DNA from: Setoptus koraiensis | Lineage: Eukaryota; Arthropoda | Reading direction: 5' to 3' | Assembly (NCBI GenBank): GCA_048013815.1 | Contig: CM106586.1 | Span: 14,756,001 to 14,820,000, forward strand | DNA length: 64,000 nt | Shown here: in pieces, positions 40,602 to 52,054 of the stretch | Layout of the letters: each line of letters starts with the position of its first letter | Numbering within the stretch: position 1 is the stretch's first letter | Program-made: the position numbers and the translations under genes | The notes under the pieces: generated by a model | Seen by the model: the letters and a program-made list of their open reading frames with translations, nothing else | What the model was told of the DNA's origin: nothing | Database searches by the model: none

Positions 40602-40770
40602 TACAATGCGCGACCTAACAAATGCGACCCAACAAATGCGACCCAACAAACGCGAACCAACAAACGCGACCCAACAAACGCGACCCAACAAATGCGCGAC
40701 CTAACAAACGCGACCCAACAAACGCGACCCAACAAACGCGACCCAACAAATGCGCGACCTAACAAATGGG
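40602..40770. repeat. 14-bp minisatellite, about 11 copies
   Basis: Units of GCGACCCAACAAAC with T/C variants. Blocks are punctuated by AATGCGCGACCTAAC, giving a higher-order pattern. Confidence 0.85.
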
Positions 40771-41415
40771 CCCTCGCGCGGGCATAATATCGCCGACGGG
40801 CTCTTCACAACGAAACAACAAACAAATTGACATGATTGTCACCATGGCACCATGTAACAATAACCAACGTTGCGCGGCCAATGCAATTGCCGGCCAGCAC
40901 GTACCAACGACTGATCACAACTGATGAGAGGCCAGTATCAGATATAGATTAGTCGTCGGTTGGGTCGTGCTTTTATCGCCATTTCGGCAATCGCACACAC
41001 ACAGCACAGGTAAATATGAATGATTTGCAGATTGGCCCGCGCTGACCCTAACCCGCACTAAGCCGCGCTGTTCACGCGCCGGGTGCCCTATGGGCGCCTG
41101 TCTCAATCAACGCGGCAGTAGGCAAAAACTAATGAGCATTCGTTGACACGTCCCCTTACCGTGGCGAGCTCGTGCACAACTTGTTAGTCTGGTTTGATTG
41201 TTGCTCGTGTTTAGATTTGGCCCCAATTGTGCGCGTGTGTGTCACACGGGGTGTGTGTGTGTGTGTGTCTGTCTGTGTGTCTAGACAGGGATATGAGACA
41301 ACAATATCGGCGACAAATTATATTTATAGTTGGCGCTGCGTGTGATTGCGTCATCAATGCATGGCTCCAACTGGCACCATCGGCGCCAGTGCTCAATTAA
41401 TGGTCATCATTAATA

Positions 41416-41416
<1 letters not shown>

Positions 41417-41452
<36 letters not shown>
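41417..41452. repeat. CA dinucleotide microsatellite
   Basis: A pure (CA)n run. Confidence 0.9.
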
Positions 41453-41454
<2 letters not shown>

Positions 41455-41522
41455 CTGCGGACACCTGATGATGGGACCCCGTTTTGCAGCGACCACGATC
41501 GACGTTTCGCAGACAACTCGCC

Positions 41523-41588
41523 ACACTGACCATTGTCACTGTTGAACCACGCACCTTGCGTCAGTTCAACAGTGACAATGGTCGGTGT
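41523..41588. repeat. Pre-miRNA-sized hairpin with 25-bp arms
   Basis: The arms at 41523-41547 and 41564-41588 are complementary at 24 of 25 positions, and the exception becomes a U-G wobble in plus-strand RNA. The loop is 16 nt. Weaker pairing (CAACTC with GAGTTG) extends the stem outwards past a small internal loop. There is no expression evidence. Confidence 0.9.
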
Positions 41589-43102
41589 AGAGTTGAGAGG
41601 GGCCCCCGACGAAGAGCAAAGTCTTGTTGCTTTTGTTTCCGCAACAGCGCATACATTATCCCTTTGTTTGTGAGACCCACTTGCCCATTTGCCCATTTGC
41701 CAGCTGAGCCTCAACTGTGCCGATACTCAATCGCACAAACGGCACCAGCAGCGGCAGCGGCGCAACGGTATAAAGCGGCTTAAAGCGGAATAAAAAACAG
41801 CCAGCCAGCCAGATATAGAGACGGACGGACGGACGGACAGCTAAAGAGATATACGGGTATATAAACAATTGACGGGCTGGTATAATTGTGTGCAGGCAAG
41901 CAATATTGTTTGCCCCTCTGGCCGGTCCATTTGACTCGTGTCAGAGTGCGCTGTCGGCCGCGCCATTTCGGGCCTCCTCTCACCTGGTCCGCGCCGGGTC
42001 TCGCCGATGCTCGCTGATGCTCGCTGATGCTCGCCGATGCTCGCCAGTCCGTCAGTCCGGCAGGCCGGTGAGTCGGCAACAAACAACTCGCTTACCTGTC
42101 TTTTACGAGCGTCATCGCAACTCTTTACCTGGTCAGCAAGTCGCACAGTGTTGTCGCTGACGATACTTGGTCCGTTTGGGGCCGGCCCAGACAAGCGACT
42201 CGCCACGCATAAATACTGACTTGCAGCGGGTGCGATCACGGGCACTTCCGATAAATAACGTCGTGATCTTGGTATCAGCTGATATAATAATATCTTGTTT
42301 ATATTGTTGAGTGAAATACGGCGTGCGTCTTGGCTAGTTGGGTCGGTGATTGCCAGCCAGCCAATGGCATCCGTCGCCCGATCTTGTCCGGTGTCTCGAT
42401 TTGAATGCAAACGTCAGACGGAATGTAGCTGAGCAAACACCAGCCAACAGTATAGCTATAGTGACACACTTTGCTAGTATCAAGTGACAACACACAGGTA
42501 GCGCACCTAATATCTAATTCATTACTGTGCTCACTGGATAGTTACAACTAACGTTCTTTCTGGCTAGCCAAACAATGTTGCTCCAAGCCATTGATTGTGC
42601 ATTGTTGCAGTGTCTCAATTTGCCGCCTCAACGAAGCGCTCGCCTCTAATCGCTATGTCTGGCCTCAGATGTCGTGCCTCAGATTATATAAGAGCCTGCT
42701 GTGTGTCGTTCTAATGATGAAGTGGGTCTCGGCAAGATTGAGAGAGATGATAAAGTATTGGGTTTAGTCGGGAACCGCACCCACAAGTCGCTAGCTTTCA
42801 TGTTTTAATTAGCTCCACTGATGTCCGCGAGGGCGACACTCGCACACTGCACTGGGTGCGCTGTTGCACCCAAGCGGAGAGGGATTGAAATATTTAAAAG
42901 AAACATTCATGCTTGATTGTGCACTTGCGAAGCCTCTTTTTCTGGCTGTATATAGCTGCGTGTTGCTGTGTATAGCTGCGTGTTGCTGCGTATAGCGCCT
43001 CTCGCGGGCCGCCCCACAAGCGATTTCGGATCATACGTTACGCACACTCACAACACACATTACCTCTGTTGTGAGTATTATGTTACCGATGCCATGTTAC
43101 AT

Positions 43103-43170
43103 CGACGGCAACGACGACAACGACGACAACGACGACAACGACGACAACAACAGCGACGGCAACAACAGCA
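43103..43170. repeat. 9-bp CGACAACGA tandem repeat
   Basis: ACGACGACA/ACGACGGCA units of period nine. Confidence 0.85.
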
Positions 43171-44350
43171 TAACATGGTGACATATGCGCTACCTGTCAG
43201 CGGCACTGAGCCACTGCCGGGCGGGCCGGCCGGCTGGCTGGTTGACTGGTGATCGAGTGATGGGCCGGTCCGGCGATTTAGCGATCAAATGGCCGTCTGG
43301 ACGGGTCCGTCTGGGGCAGATTATTAATGTATAATGACGATAATAACAAGTGAGCAATCGTTGCCGTCGCGAGGCCGGGCGAGCGCCGCCAGCCGACCGG
43401 ACTGGCGGCTGGCGAGCGCCGGCTAACGATAAGCGGCACGCTACCATTAGCGTGGGGTCCCGCCAACTGGCAACTGCTAACAGGGAGGACCCCAAAATAA
43501 AGGTTAGCCCAGTGGATAACAACGAGCAGTGTATTGTTTGCTTGTCTTGCAACTTATAAACTAAACGACCATCTAACAAGGTAAACGTGATGTGATTAGC
43601 CCGCAAGAACAACACGCTGGTCAACAGGAGCACAGGTTAGCCGTTGCACGTTGGATCACCTCATGCTAGAGCGCATCCGATCCGATCCGATCTGATCTGA
43701 TCAGATCAAATATGTCGATCATTATTGTTACTATTATCATCATTACAGATTAATATATAATACATAGCAGTATAGCGAGTGGTTGCTATATAGTGCTCGC
43801 CGGCTAAATAACCCTTGTTAGCCGTTGGCTGTTGTTTGCTCGTGCAGCTCGTGCAACAAACTGCTGCTCTGCACACCAAAAAAAAAGTATAATAGTTGTT
43901 GTTATTTTATCTGTGTGTTTTATCTCTTTACTAAACAGATAGTCATTATATCGATGAATTTATTTTATGTGTGCAAAGTTTTGTCTACACTACATACACC
44001 GCCAATGGTCGCAGCAAATGGTACATAGTTGGTTGTAGTTGTGTATAACGAGACGTGAGATAGTTTGTTGGTAAATATTCGTCCGAGACTGCATGGTTGG
44101 CACAACAACACTAACAACAACAACAGCAACAACAACAACAACATCGACTGAAACAAATTCAATTAAGTCCCGGCTCGTAGTGAACACACACAAACAACTT
44201 ACATAACAAAGTGGAATAGACAAATGTAGTCACACACAATGAGGTCAAACGAGTTGTTACCATAACTCACACGCGGCCCCACTAGCCTAACTGGCGCCAG
44301 CCAGACCTGCTGTTGGCGCCGTTAGTCTACTACTAATGAAGAGATATGTT

Positions 44351-44443
44351 ATGCAGTTGCTGTTGTTTCTGTTGTTGTTGTCGTTGTTTCTGTTGTTGTT
44401 GTCGTTGTTTCTGTTGTTGTTGTCGTCGTTGTTGTTTTTGTCG

Positions 44444-44484
<41 letters not shown>

Positions 44485-44527
44485 GCTGCTGCTGTTGCTG
44501 TTGTTGCTGCTGTTGTTGCTGTTGTTG
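44351..44527. repeat. TTG/CTG/TCG triplet tract at the composition boundary
   Basis: About 175 bp of TTG triplets with CTG, TCG and TTT interruptions. It is the last large simple repeat before the sequence turns AT-rich and repeat-poor. Confidence 0.9.
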
Positions 44528-45475
44528 GCCCCATCGATAAAGCCTTAAAGATTCCGAATGTTACATTCGAGTCGATTCAAAAAATCTTGCATGCTGCGAT
44601 TCTCTCTGTGCTGTCTCTCTTGGGGGCCGAATTCGCTCTAGAGTCCAGAGTCTAGATGTTCGAAAATGACCACACCGCCTGAAAGGATGCCCCCCCTCTC
44701 CCGCCAAGATAATTATACAAGAAAGAAATTATACTCCGGGTTTTTCCGGTAGTCACATAGAGGCCAGTGTATTTTGGGATGTCAACGGCACAATAACTGT
44801 AGCTGATAAAATATTCGTAAACAAAAACCCGTCTACTATGTCGAATCTATCCATGTCAAATCGATCAAATGGGCGCGCAAGATCATTCCGGAGAACACAT
44901 GTCGCTTGCTTTGGCTCCCCTCTCACCTGACATCGCTCTCCGTCGCAATTGTCGTCTTACAATCGTAGATATGAGAATTTCGCCCACGGAAAGAGGAACA
45001 ACAAAGAGGCGTCAATCATTTGAAACGAACGCTCAACAAAGCCGCAAAGATTGTATGACTGCAGGGAGAAAATGTTGTAGATTAGCAAATATCATCAAAT
45101 ACTGGACGACGCATCTGTTAAACAAAGTTTAAAGCTTCATCGACTACCTATATCTCGCTCAGCAGAGAGTACGTGCCCGAGAAGCTTATGCTGAATTTAT
45201 GTTTCGTCCGCATTCTCCAACGTCCGTCGATCTGTAGTGAGATTGTGCGCTTAGCCACCCAAAAGAGCAAATTGTATCTTTTGAACAACACCAACAACTA
45301 TCTTTACACTAACAAATCGGTGCCTCTACCCGAATCAGTTTAGTAATCAGTTGGCAAAGAGAATACAATTTGTTTAATGTCTGGCAATGACACTGGAAAT
45401 TCTAATGTCGACGCAACGTAACGCTAACGCCTCGCTAACTAGCATCTAGATAATGCGTACTAGTTGGCCGATTTT

Positions 45476-45522
45476 AGTAGTTAGTTTTAGTTTTAGTTCT
45501 AGTTTCAGTTTTAGTTTTGCGT
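45476..45522. repeat. TAGTTT hexamer repeat
   Basis: Imperfect repeats of AGTTTT / AGTTTC / AGTTCT, seven to eight units. Confidence 0.8.
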
Positions 45523-46404
45523 GTGACTACGCATTGGTTGTACATGTTAAGTAGTGGCACTACAAGTAGCATCAGAGGACCAGTTCTAGATTGGACAGGG
45601 AGAAACATATAGACATTAAATTAGCATAAAGTAAACCACTCTTTCTCTCTCGCTCCCACTTTGACGCTAATCGATAATCTGAATGCATTATAGTTACTGT
45701 TTTTGAATCGGGTACATGTGTCCTCATCAGATATCTCAATAGATGCATGTAACTTAGAACCGTTTCTGACTCTATGTTATGAACACACACACATCAACTA
45801 AAACGGCCACTCTCACTGCCAGTCACCAATAAATCACCTCCATTTCAATCCAACCCAAATCAAACGCGTTGCAGCCCGTGATTCTGTTTTATTGTAATAA
45901 CCGCTCAGGTGCGTCAAGCTACAAATGATGCAGACATAAACACGCACACCTAATGATGCCACACTCAGCTCCCTTTCCGCTTGCCAACTCCACTGGCCTC
46001 ACACAAGCCGGACAGTTAGTCAGAAAATTTTAGTTACGTCACTTACTTACATACTTACTTACTCACTCACTCGAAAACGAGCAGTAAACAACAAACAAAA
46101 CGAGCCTAAAACATCTAACATGACTATGACATACATTAGCTCTTACATGCCTATCAGTCCACTACTACCGTTTTTTGATGCTTGTGTAATACACTTCTGA
46201 CTGATGCCCACCTTGTCCTGTTAGATGTGCCAAGCTCACAAACAACAACAGTAAGCATTAATAGATCATTTGAAGAATGACGCTTCCATAAACATTTCTA
46301 GCACCTCCTAACTACCTTACATAAGCTCACTCCAATACAAAATTCTAATGTAACTACAAAGTATAACAACAAATTTATGGTGGGTAATCGCCCCACTTGA
46401 GGTT

Positions 46405-47826
46405 CTATTTTTCAACCATCAACAAAGACACCCTATATCCCTTCTTTCTATGTGACAAGTGAGCTTCAAGTATTTCCAAAAATTCAGTCCGATCTAGCAA
46501 TGTATAAGCGTTAGTCAATAGGGATACGACGTTCTTGTGGAAGAATTTGTCTCCATTGAAGAATAAGTCTAAACCTAGTTCAAGGCCCATTCCGAAATCA
46601 CATTCATCATTGGCCATATTTGCATTTGTTATTAGCTGATATAACTCGTTATAATGGCCACACTTTGTCTTATCTTCATCATTAAACTTGCTTATTCTAT
46701 CTAACATTGATGAGAGTTTTTTATCGGCCAGGCCTAAGTTCCTATAGCCCACATCATCATCCATGGGCACCACTATCCCAAATCCATTTAGTGTTTTCGC
46801 AACACACTTGGCTTTTCGTGATTTAGTTTTGGACCATGATTCGAATGAAATGATTTCGCTACGGTTGTTTGACTGACAATAATCCAATAATTTATCACGC
46901 AAGAGTTCCAATTCTTGTTTTAATTTGGCCTTCTCTAACGGAGATTGTTTTGACAAATCAATCTGTTGATGTTTCAATCTGTGGCCTCCCGCTCCGCTCG
47001 TTAATGTCTGTTTAGTTTCTTGAGATGTTTGCGATAAAGATGATATTGTTGCATCTAATTCACATTTCAATAAAGTAAATAGATTATCACCCATTGCTTG
47101 TATGTGGCCTCCTTTGGCGGCACAATTAGAAACGACCACAGGGTCCTTTTGGTCGGGCTCATCTCTGTAATAACCGAAATGAGTTAAATCTGTGTCTTTT
47201 TTTATAATAACAGTTTGGAATTCAGGTGGATCATAGTAATAACGACAATGGCATAATAGTTTTTCTTTGCTGAAGCCGTGGAAATCTGTTACCAAGCCCG
47301 ACAGAACATCAAAAGGTCCTGCTAAAGTCCAATTGAGAAGCGGTGTAAATGCTGAACTGGGTTTTCGGTTATTGATTGTCTTGGCAAAATCCCAGAATAA
47401 GTGAAAATCATCTGGCATATCAACAAGAAACATTTTTTTGATAAGAGAATTGGCGTCTGACTTTTGAAGATTCAAGTCGCTTGGAACAGATTGAATGTCA
47501 ATAACAACCTTCGAAGGGCGATCGGCCGGAGCAGGAGATGGATTGCTTATTTTTGTGAAGAAATTTGTGATTTTGGCATTCTTTGCCAGCGAAGGAGACA
47601 TATTGTTAGACGCTTGCTGTGGCAGCTGATGTTTCTTTGCTCTTTTTGGAGGTGTCCTACTGGTTTCTATCAATGAATTATTTGAATTGTCTATTGAGGA
47701 GAAGAGGGTTTTGTTATTTTTTGCTTAGTTAGTATGTCAAGTTATAAAAGAAGAGGCTTTGATTGAGCTACTAGTCTTACCAGAGTGTCGGTGTATAGCT
47801 GGAGATCTAGCAGTTGATTGCTCCAT
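46405..47826 (-). CDS. HPF1: Histone PARylation factor 1
   Basis: Partner of PARP1/PARP2 that completes their active site and turns ADP-ribosylation onto serine at DNA breaks; it acts in the nucleus. There are two coding exons: 47826-47781 (ATG, 15 codons plus one base, donor GTAAGACT) and 47690-46405 (acceptor TCCTCAATAG), together 443 residues against 346 in human. The extra length is in a Lys/Arg- and Ser-rich N-terminus (about 1-85, with PPKRAKKH as a possible nuclear signal) and a Ser/Gln-rich insert. The conserved core starts at MPDDFHLFWDF and includes GYYRDEP, VVPMDDDVGYRNLG and ANDECDFGMGLELGLDLF. In the last motif Asp377-Glu378 match the Asp-Glu pair of human HPF1 whose Glu284 supplies the catalytic carboxylate. 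The C-terminus (EILEAHLSHRKKGYR) matches the family. The gene is divergent from NOG1. Confidence 0.95.
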
Positions 47827-48911
47827 GATTACTGAGTAAAAGAATAGAGTGTATATCTCAACGGATAAAAAGTAGCGAATTCTCGTAGGTGATATAAGTA
47901 TTGAAGATCAGTTAAAATGTTAATAATATTAAACAATCAATCATGATTAACTCGGGCTTGCATGCTCCCTATCCAGTGAATCACATGGACGTGACGACGC
48001 TGACTGATAATAAGTCCGATTGGTTTCGATCAGGCCTTTGGGTTGAGCCTCTAAAAGATGATCTAATTTTAGAGATACAACAGTATCAATAGATTATTCT
48101 TCATTTATCCATCTATATCCAATGAAATTGGAGGGAGGTTTCGTCTTATGGACGTGGGATTTCAAATGTTCCAAAGAGCGTAACAAGAGGTGTATCGTAG
48201 GCGAAGAATGTACTCTGTCTGCTTATGCATTTAGACTAGACAGGTTTTAAAAAAATCTGTGAGAGGCGCTGACATCGCTAGAAAATGCACAACCAAGCAT
48301 ACACTGTTTCGATGAATGTTCCTTTTTGTTTGAATCACTGCTAGAGTGTATGCAATCGGCGCAAAGGCGCATTGCTCATTGGTTGCTCTGAAGGCCGGAT
48401 TTACACCACTGGTTACTCTTATCGCCCAAAGGAAGCCGAGCAGCGCCGCCCTCGCGTCCACTTCAGAAAAGAGGCTAGAATGAGTCTCATCATCACCTCG
48501 AACTCGTGCTTGTAAGCCTGAGCTTTCCTTCGAATCCAACAACAACAATGGACACGCGCGCTTTCTTTCATCGATGAGAATGTAGTTCTTCATGCATGTA
48601 CGAGATGGCGCAACTGCCGCGATCGGAAGTGAGAACACGCCTCCTTATTAAACTCCATTCGTTGTGTTCGTCACCAGCGTAAAACACGCGTGGCTGAACA
48701 AGTTGGCATTTCATGCTCTTCTGTTATTATCAGATATTTGCACTTTGAATTCAAAGTCCACCAATCTATTTATGCATTCTTTTGAGGACCGAAAATTCCA
48801 TTGAATTCAATTGTGTTCTGATTATTTAATCGATTGTGTCGTTGGATTCGCCGTCGATTGCAATACATCATAATTAATTAGGCTTACAGTGTAATATAAT
48901 CAGCTAGCATC
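47827..48911. promoter_or_regulatory. Divergent intergenic region between HPF1 and NOG1
   Basis: About 1.1 kb separates the two start codons, so it must hold both promoters. Most of it is AT-rich. A patch at about 48340-48620 is clearly richer in GC and CpG (clusters such as GCAGCGCCGCCCTCGCG and CACGCGCGC) and may be a shared promoter island. No clear TATA box was seen for either gene. Confidence 0.5.
48231..48638 (-). CDS. Uncertain 135-codon open frame
   Basis: An uninterrupted minus-strand frame with mixed composition (Cys, His and Arg present, no simple repeats), lying over the CpG-rich patch between HPF1 and NOG1. No domain or signal peptide is recognisable. A frame of this length can arise by chance in the GC-richer patch, so it may equally be promoter DNA. 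Confidence 0.15.
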   Translation of the reverse strand: MFSLPIAAVAPSRTCMKNYILIDERKRACPLLLLDSKESSGLQARVRGDDETHSSLFSEVDARAALLGFLWAIRVTSGVNPAFRATNEQCAFAPIAYTLAVIQTKRNIHRNSVCLVVHFLAMSAPLTDFFKTCLV

Positions 48912-51254
48912 ATGGGTACTCAATATAATTTTAAAAAGATCACCACGGTGCCCTCAAGCAAGGACTTCACTGATATAATTCTATCCAAGACACAAAGAAA
49001 GACACCAACTGTTGTCCATAGGCACTACAAAATCACAAGAATTAGAAATTTCTACATGAGAAAAGTCAAATTTACCCAGCAGAATTTCCATGATAGACTT
49101 TCTTTGATCATTAGTGAGTTTCCAAAAATAGAAGAAATACATCCCTTCTTTGCCGATCTATTGAACGTGCTCTATGACAAGGATCACTACAAGCTAGCGC
49201 TCGGTCAAATCAATACGGCTAGGCATCTCATCGACAAGTAAGTACCGTGAAAATAATCAAAACTAACGACTAGGCTGGGCTTCGTTCTCGTAGTCGATAC
49301 CTTCCAAGGCTTAGAGGTCCATTGCCCAGCAATATAAAACTATCTGAGAAACTTTAATTAGCCAAGCGAGCGTAATTCTAATTCTCGCTTGGTCAGTCGT
49401 TCTTAGACAATCCCTTTCACGATGCAAAATGTGCTAATCATGTTGAGCAAAACCTAATAACCTTTTCCATTATGACACATTAATACTATTGCAGTGTTGC
49501 TCGGGACTATGTCAGGCTTATCAAGTTTGGAGATTCATTATATAGATGCAAACAACTAAAACGTGCCTCTCTTGGTAGGATGGCCAGTATCATGAAGCGC
49601 CAAAATGATAGCTTATCTTACCTGGAACAAGTTCGCCAGCATCTCTCAAGGTTGCCTTCGATAGATCCCACGACTAAAACCCTTCTCATTTGTGGTTTTC
49701 CCAACGTTGGTAAATCTAGTTTCATCAACAAAACAACTCGAGCTGATGTTGATGTTCAAGCTTATCCATTCACCACGAAATCTTTATACGTTGGTCACAC
49801 TGAATACAAGTATCAACAATGGCAAGTCATTGATACACCAGGTATCCTGGACCGTCCCTTAGAGGAGCGCAACACCATAGAAATGCAATCTATTACAGCT
49901 CTAGCTCACTTGCGATCCTGTATACTTTACGTCGTAGATTTCTCCGAACAATGTGGGTACTCCATCGAGCAGCAATTCGCATTATACAAGAGCATAAAAC
50001 CTTTATTCAGTAAGAAGCCGGTCTTCATTATCAACAACAAGACAGACATCGTTAGTCGGGAGACTTTGCCAGCTGATCGAAGAATCGTTGTGGAAGAATT
50101 CCTAGCACAAGAACTCAGTGATGATGTCCAGTTCAGACAAATGAGTACTCTAGCACAAGAGAATGTTGTAGAATTGCGTAATGAAGCTTGTGAGCTCATG
50201 TTATCTAAGCCAATAGCCGGTGTAAGAGTACCCAAATCAGCTACAACAACAGGATTTCAATTGCACGTCGCTCAACCTCCATATGTTTCAAACGTAAGTT
50301 TAAATTCTCTAAATTCATGTAGTGTTCCCCCTTACATGATGTACTAAAATCCAACTCTGAGACTCAAAGTTGTTCTCTGAGGACAAAAACATTCTGATCG
50401 AACTTCTGTATTCCAGTTAACTCCCTTTACATGACTCGTATCTAATATATCTCCAATCTGACATTTTTCCACAGGATCGTACCCCTTACATACCAGCTGG
50501 TCTCATAGAGAGACGCAAGCTTGGATTGAAAGCTCTGAAAGAGGGTGAAAAATCTGAGCGTGAGCTCGAGCAAGAGCTAGGTGATGATTACATACTAGAC
50601 TTAAGGAAACGTTATGATATTCCTGATGAAGAGAAATACGATAAGGCTCTAGAGCTTTGGGAAGGACACAACCTTGCAGACTTCGTCGATCCCGACCTAC
50701 ATGTGAAATTGACTCAACTGGAGGAAGAGGAGCGTAGAAGAGATGAGGAAGGTTATTATGATATCAGCATGTCCGAGGACGAGGACATGGAAGGTATTCA
50801 TATGTTAGCAGAGCAAATTAGAGAGAAGAAGGCCTTGTTGAAGTGTGAACAAAGGCTTAATAATACTAACAAACCCAGAATCGGTAGATCGAAAACTAGA
50901 AAACGCGAGAGGAGTGTCAGTGCTCTCCGATCTTCCATGTCGGATCTTGGCGTTGAGTTAGATAGTGAAGGTGAAAGCCATTATAGCGAAGCGGCTGCCC
51001 GATCAGCATCGCGTGCTGCCAAACGTCCTCGAACTTTAAGTAAATCTCGAGACAGGTCAATGAGTGCCGTATCTAGATCAGAATCATGTATGCGTCCGCT
51101 CATGATAGAAAAGGCCCGCAAACTGAAAACCAAGAATCAAGCGACAAAGAGAACTCAGGCTCGCAAGGGAGAAGGTGATAGGCACATACCAAACCTGCGA
51201 CCTAGGCACCTTCTCTCAGGTAAGCGAAAATTGGGTAAAACATCACGACGTTAG
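48912..51254 (+). CDS. GTPBP4: Nucleolar GTP-binding protein 1 (NOG1 / GTPBP4)
   Basis: GTPase needed for 60S ribosomal subunit maturation; it acts in the nucleolus and rides on pre-60S particles. The exons are 48912-49237, 49495-50293 and 50475-51254, with donors GTAAGTAC and GTAAGTTT and acceptors TATTGCAG and TTCCACAG. The joined product is 634 residues, the same as human NOG1. Exon 1 gives the N-terminal helical region ending HLID, and the junction restores [19 protein letters not shown]. The G domain has GFPNVGKSS (G1, from residue 176), [10 protein letters not shown] (G2), DTPG (G3, 222-225) and NKTD (G4, 290-293). DRTPYIPAG opens the last exon and leads into the NOG C-terminal region ([30 protein letters not shown]). 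The final 120 residues are basic and Ser/Arg-rich, fitting nucleolar targeting. AATAAA lies at 51264 and 51303. The gene converges on the secreted-protein gene next door. Confidence 0.97.
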
Positions 51255-51263
51255 ATGCACTAT

Positions 51264-51308
51264 AATAAACGTTATATATGATAGAATGTATAATAAGTTG
51301 ATAATAAA
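51264..51308 (+). terminator. Polyadenylation signals of NOG1
   Basis: Two AATAAA hexamers (51264-51269 and 51303-51308) lie 10 and 49 bp after the NOG1 stop codon, in the 113-bp gap before the convergent neighbour ends. Confidence 0.7.
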
Positions 51309-51367
51309 TTTACTACGCCTATGATGAATAGAATTATTTCTCAGATTCAACAGGTTTAGTCTTTTGC

Positions 51368-52054
51368 CTAACTCTCTCCGGTGCCCTGTGACTGCGGCTC
51401 GATTCCGGCGAATTTCATAAGTCTGCCCAATGGTATCCAGTGATTATAAATATTCCTGAAATGGCGTCTCATATCTTCAGTGCTTAGATCCGCATCTTCT
51501 AGCTCTAAATCCAACCTGTCCAACAATTCTTCAGCCAACTCTGGTTGCTCACTTCTGTACTGAACAAGATCCTCATATGCATCATCGTACAGCGCCGAAC
51601 TTGACCCTTCTGGCAAAATAATTCTGATGGTGTTCATTATAGCCTGGTATTTGTCCTTTTCTCTTGCCTTTTGTTCGTTGTGGATAACATTGTTTATTTT
51701 ATTATTCACAGAACTAGCTTCCGAATATGAGTCAGAGTTATGAGCTTTATTGAAGTCCTCCATCATTTCCAGCACTTGCTCACTGTATAACTTGATATTC
51801 GATTTGGCAAAACTCAGATCCAGATTCTCAAAGTAATCTTGTAAGATCTTTAATGAGGAAGCCTCATCAACAATTTTGTTCCCAGTCGTGTCAACCTGCT
51901 CGGTCTTACCATTAGTTTCAGTTTTCTTGTCTACATTGCTGTCAATTTTCTGTGCTGATTTGTCGTCAACGACAATTTCATCATCGGAGAGAACTTGCTT
52001 GAAGTTCAACAAGAGCGCCGTAGACAATAATGAATATAGAATTATTCTTTTCAT
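51368..52054 (-). CDS. Unrecognised small secreted acidic protein
   Basis: A single-exon frame of 228 residues from the Met at 52054; an in-frame Met five codons earlier (52069) gives 233. I prefer MKRII because it makes a textbook signal peptide (positive start, hydrophobic core YSLLSTALLLNF, cleavage near VLS-DD). The mature protein is acidic and cysteine-poor, with an Asp/Lys/Thr-rich low-complexity stretch to about residue 65. A predicted all-helical region follows (LKILQDYFENLD, LYSEQVLEMMEDFNKAH, EEFLDRL-like segments) and ends HFRNIYNHWIPLGRLMKFAGIEP. There is no KDEL-type retention signal and no further membrane span, so it is probably secreted or luminal. I do not recognise the family. 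It converges with NOG1, and bark ends 479 bp upstream. Confidence 0.75.
   Translation of the reverse strand: MKRIILYSLLSTALLLNFKQVLSDDEIVVDDKSAQKIDSNVDKKTETNGKTEQVDTTGNKIVDEASSLKILQDYFENLDLSFAKSNIKLYSEQVLEMMEDFNKAHNSDSYSEASSVNNKINNVIHNEQKAREKDKYQAIMNTIRIILPEGSSSALYDDAYEDLVQYRSEQPELAEELLDRLDLELEDADLSTEDMRRHFRNIYNHWIPLGRLMKFAGIEPQSQGTGES

Larger units (their letters stand above)
30004..46404. other. About 16 kb between neurocalcin and HPF1 without a supported gene
   Basis: Up to about 44.55 kb this is GC-rich, word-repetitive DNA with many GGGGCCCC-type palindromes, minisatellites and foldbacks. Frames of up to 246 codons occur (for example 30641-31381), but they are Ala/Arg/Pro/Gly-rich products of high GC without domain features. 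After the TTG tract at 44351-44527 the composition changes to AT-rich, and 44.55-46.4 kb shows nothing I can name. A minus-strand AATAAA at 45885-45890 is a possible distant HPF1 polyadenylation signal. Confidence 0.6.

Noticed and set aside
40602-40770. CRISPR-like array
   Set aside because: The repeats are contiguous 14-bp units without spacers in a eukaryotic sequence; it is a minisatellite.
44869-45132. 87-codon frame with an APLSPDI stretch resembling the SPDL motif of Tc1/mariner transposases
   Set aside because: One short motif only, with no DDE residues around it, no terminal inverted repeats and no TA target duplication seen. Too weak to call a transposon.
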